Of a stretch of 64,000 bases of DNA, positions 62,216-64,000 are shown in pieces (within the stretch, counting starts at the first letter, position 1; each line of letters begins with the position of its first letter). The DNA comes from Shinisaurus crocodilurus. Its lineage: Eukaryota; Chordata; Lepidosauria; Squamata; Shinisauridae. The position numbers and the translations under genes were made by a program. Below the pieces are notes generated by a model that saw nothing but the letters and a program-made list of their open reading frames with translations, did no database searches and was not told the DNA's origin. Where the stretch lies: the NCBI GenBank assembly GCA_021292165.1, contig CM037877.1, positions 9,973,980 through 10,037,979 of the forward strand, written 5' to 3'.

Positions 62216-64000
62216 AGTACTGGAGTGGAGTATCATTGTGGACACATAATCTTTACCCTGTTTGTTATTATTGCTATTGTTTGTGTTCTTGTTGTATTTT
62301 GTACTTTGGGAATAATGTAACTGAGAAGTGAAATATACGGTAAATCAAAATCATCTTCTTCTCTTCTTCATCATCATCTTCAACAACAACAGGGGTGCTG
62401 ATTAAGTTGAACTTGAAACCCAGAATAGTGTAATGAACATGCACATCAACTTTCAGTCTTATGTTTAATCCTTCAATACAGACGTTGCATTATAATATAT
62501 TTGCATCCCTCCTTTGAAATTAGGAGGGTTGCTGGGTTAAGCTGGTATTAGAACATAGAACTGTATCCTTGAACATCTCTACAAACTTTATTGTACTATG
62601 TCAATGCTCAAGAGAGATACTGTGTTGCAAACAGAAAATACTGAACTGCTTGCAGGAAACCAAAGAAATCACAATCTGAGGAGGCAATGTCAGTGAAGGT
62701 TATTTTCACATCCTACAGGAAATGATCAAAACTATGTTCATATTTCTATTTTGCTTTCTTTTAATTGGTACAAATTCACTGCATTGTTCATTCCACTTCT
62801 TCCAATTATGCTTCCATGTGGTGAAAGATCAGTCATACAGCTCAGCTGCTGCACTGCCAAAATTCGGAAGCAAAAAAATTAGTGGCTTCCTGTGATAGAG
62901 GCTGGAAAAGGACACATTTAGGCTGTTCTCAAGCTAAATTTGTCCCTTTTAAGTCTCCATCCCAGTTTGCTGCCAAAATTATGAAGGACTAAGCTACAAT
63001 GATCTTGTGAGATCTTAAATATAGAGTTTTAAAAGGCTCCAGATCAGTTGATAGAAAATGCTCAAACTGATCTTTCACACTAAGCTGCTCAACATTTTCC
63101 TCCCCCTACTGCTCAAGCAATGCCTTTGCTTCTACTTCTTCTTCTTTTTGCCCCCAAATACCCTGTTCTAATCAATGACATTTTCTGAGCTTGACTCTTC
63201 TGGCAATCACTTCTGCTCAAGGTGTTGCAGTCTGGAAAATTAGAACAATGGCATCATGCCCTGAGCCGAAGAGGCTGCTGTCCAAAGTGTTTGGCAGATG
63301 ATCAAGCTTCAGCCACCTGCTTGGAAGAAAAGATCTCTTTCCCCCACACAATATAAGCCACACAATCCTATTTTACAGCCCCTTCTTCTTTCTTAATCCA
63401 TCATGGATGGCATGAAAGGCATGCTCGAAGATGTTGCGAAGCCCCAAAAATTGGTTTTGATCAGAAAAGCTAAATTTCCCCAGGGGGTTTCTTTCTCATC
63501 TCTCTACTTGTGCTCTATGGAACATAGGTTGTTGGTCCAGCAGTGCTATCTGGGTCATTCTCCACTTTCTCAGTTCTCACTGGAATTGGAGACGGAGTCC
63601 ACAGCTGGTGAAGCAGCTCGCCACTCCGTAGACATAGTCAACAAAGTCTGGGAAATGAAAATTTCCCTTCAGCTAAATTCAAAGCGAATGGGGAGGGGGT
63701 TGGGTGTCCTCTTGGCAAAAAGTCTGCACGATTTTGAACAATGGATTTCAGTAACTCTTAGGTGCCCCCTTAGTTCATTCGAGTAGAGCCTCACAGTGGA
63801 TTAAAATAAACTGCACAGGGGCGATTGTCAGAAGCAGAAAACAAGGAGACCTTGAGTATGGATTCTGATCTCAGCGTGGCATCCAGGTCAGATTGGGTGA
63901 GAGTATTGTTGCAACGGACTTTGTAACTGGATGGGAGGGTGAAATCTTCTGGAGCCTAGGAGGCTGAAGTGAGTGGCAGGATAGAATGTTCATGTGAGAA
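62216..64000. other. No gene identified at the right edge
   Basis: A (CTT/CAT)n-like stretch at 62354-62394. The 127-codon plus frame at 63403-63786 starts at an ATG but has no recognised domain, codon bias or neighbour. It may be chance; it is the longest unexplained frame near this edge. Confidence 0.4.

Noticed and set aside
63403..63786. 127-codon plus-strand frame
   Set aside because: No domain or family recognised. Kept only as an unexplained frame, not called as a gene.

Overview
The window looks like transposon-rich, gene-free DNA from a squamate reptile, most likely a lizard. The evidence is the repeat set: many copies of a Sauria-type tRNA SINE, a second SINE derived from a tRNA-Ala-like gene, several LINE groups together (CR1, L2, L1 and one unresolved group), a DIRS-type tyrosine-recombinase retrotransposon, and many hAT and Tigger-like DNA transposons. 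This assignment rests on recognising families by eye; no database search was made. I found no host exon, rRNA gene, true tRNA gene or CRISPR array. Open reading frames either belong to transposons or have no recognisable content.

Layout. 0-8.8 kb: mostly unrecognised sequence with four Sauria-type SINEs, a Tigger-like element, a fold-back element and two candidate conserved non-coding stretches. 8.9-10.7 kb: an L2 tail holding an L1, which itself holds a Tigger-like element, plus a SINE with an internal 105-bp tandem duplication. 12.7-15.3 kb: CR1-type LINE pieces interrupted by a GC-rich fold-back element and by a hAT element with a perfect 8-bp target-site duplication (TSD). 16-20.4 kb: a trinucleotide microsatellite between inverted arms, a DIRS-end element, a 5S rRNA-derived SINE and an L1 3' end rearranged into a compound palindrome. 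20.7-24.9 kb: fold-back elements, SINEs and unrecognised sequence. 25.4-27.9 kb: a CR1 interrupted by a fold-back hAT-like element and two L2 pieces. 28-32.6 kb: LINE ends, a 5S SINE beside a CR1 with almost the same 3' tail, and an unresolved LINE. 33.6-34.0 kb: the best enhancer-like unique stretch. 34.1-38.6 kb: a decayed DIRS-like element with inverted terminal repeats, carrying a SINE that carries a GC-rich fold-back element. 38.6-40.9 kb: a CR1-type LINE broken by two hAT elements with perfect TSDs. 41-64 kb: more of the same, notably a 997-bp hAT element with a transposase C-terminal remnant and its 381-bp deletion derivative, both with perfect 8-bp TSDs and dense GACTCG/CGAGTC arrays.

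How the parts work together: there is no operon or pathway. The relations are parasitic and historical. Short elements depend on longer ones (5S SINE on CR1, small hAT elements on a full transposase, DIRS-end elements on a full DIRS). Insertions inside insertions give a relative order of activity: L2, CR1, DIRS and L1 copies are the hosts; SINEs, Tigger-like and hAT elements are the younger guests. Regulatory potential may lie in the unique stretches and in the GC-rich fold-back family, which carries paired ETS-like and NRF1-like motifs.
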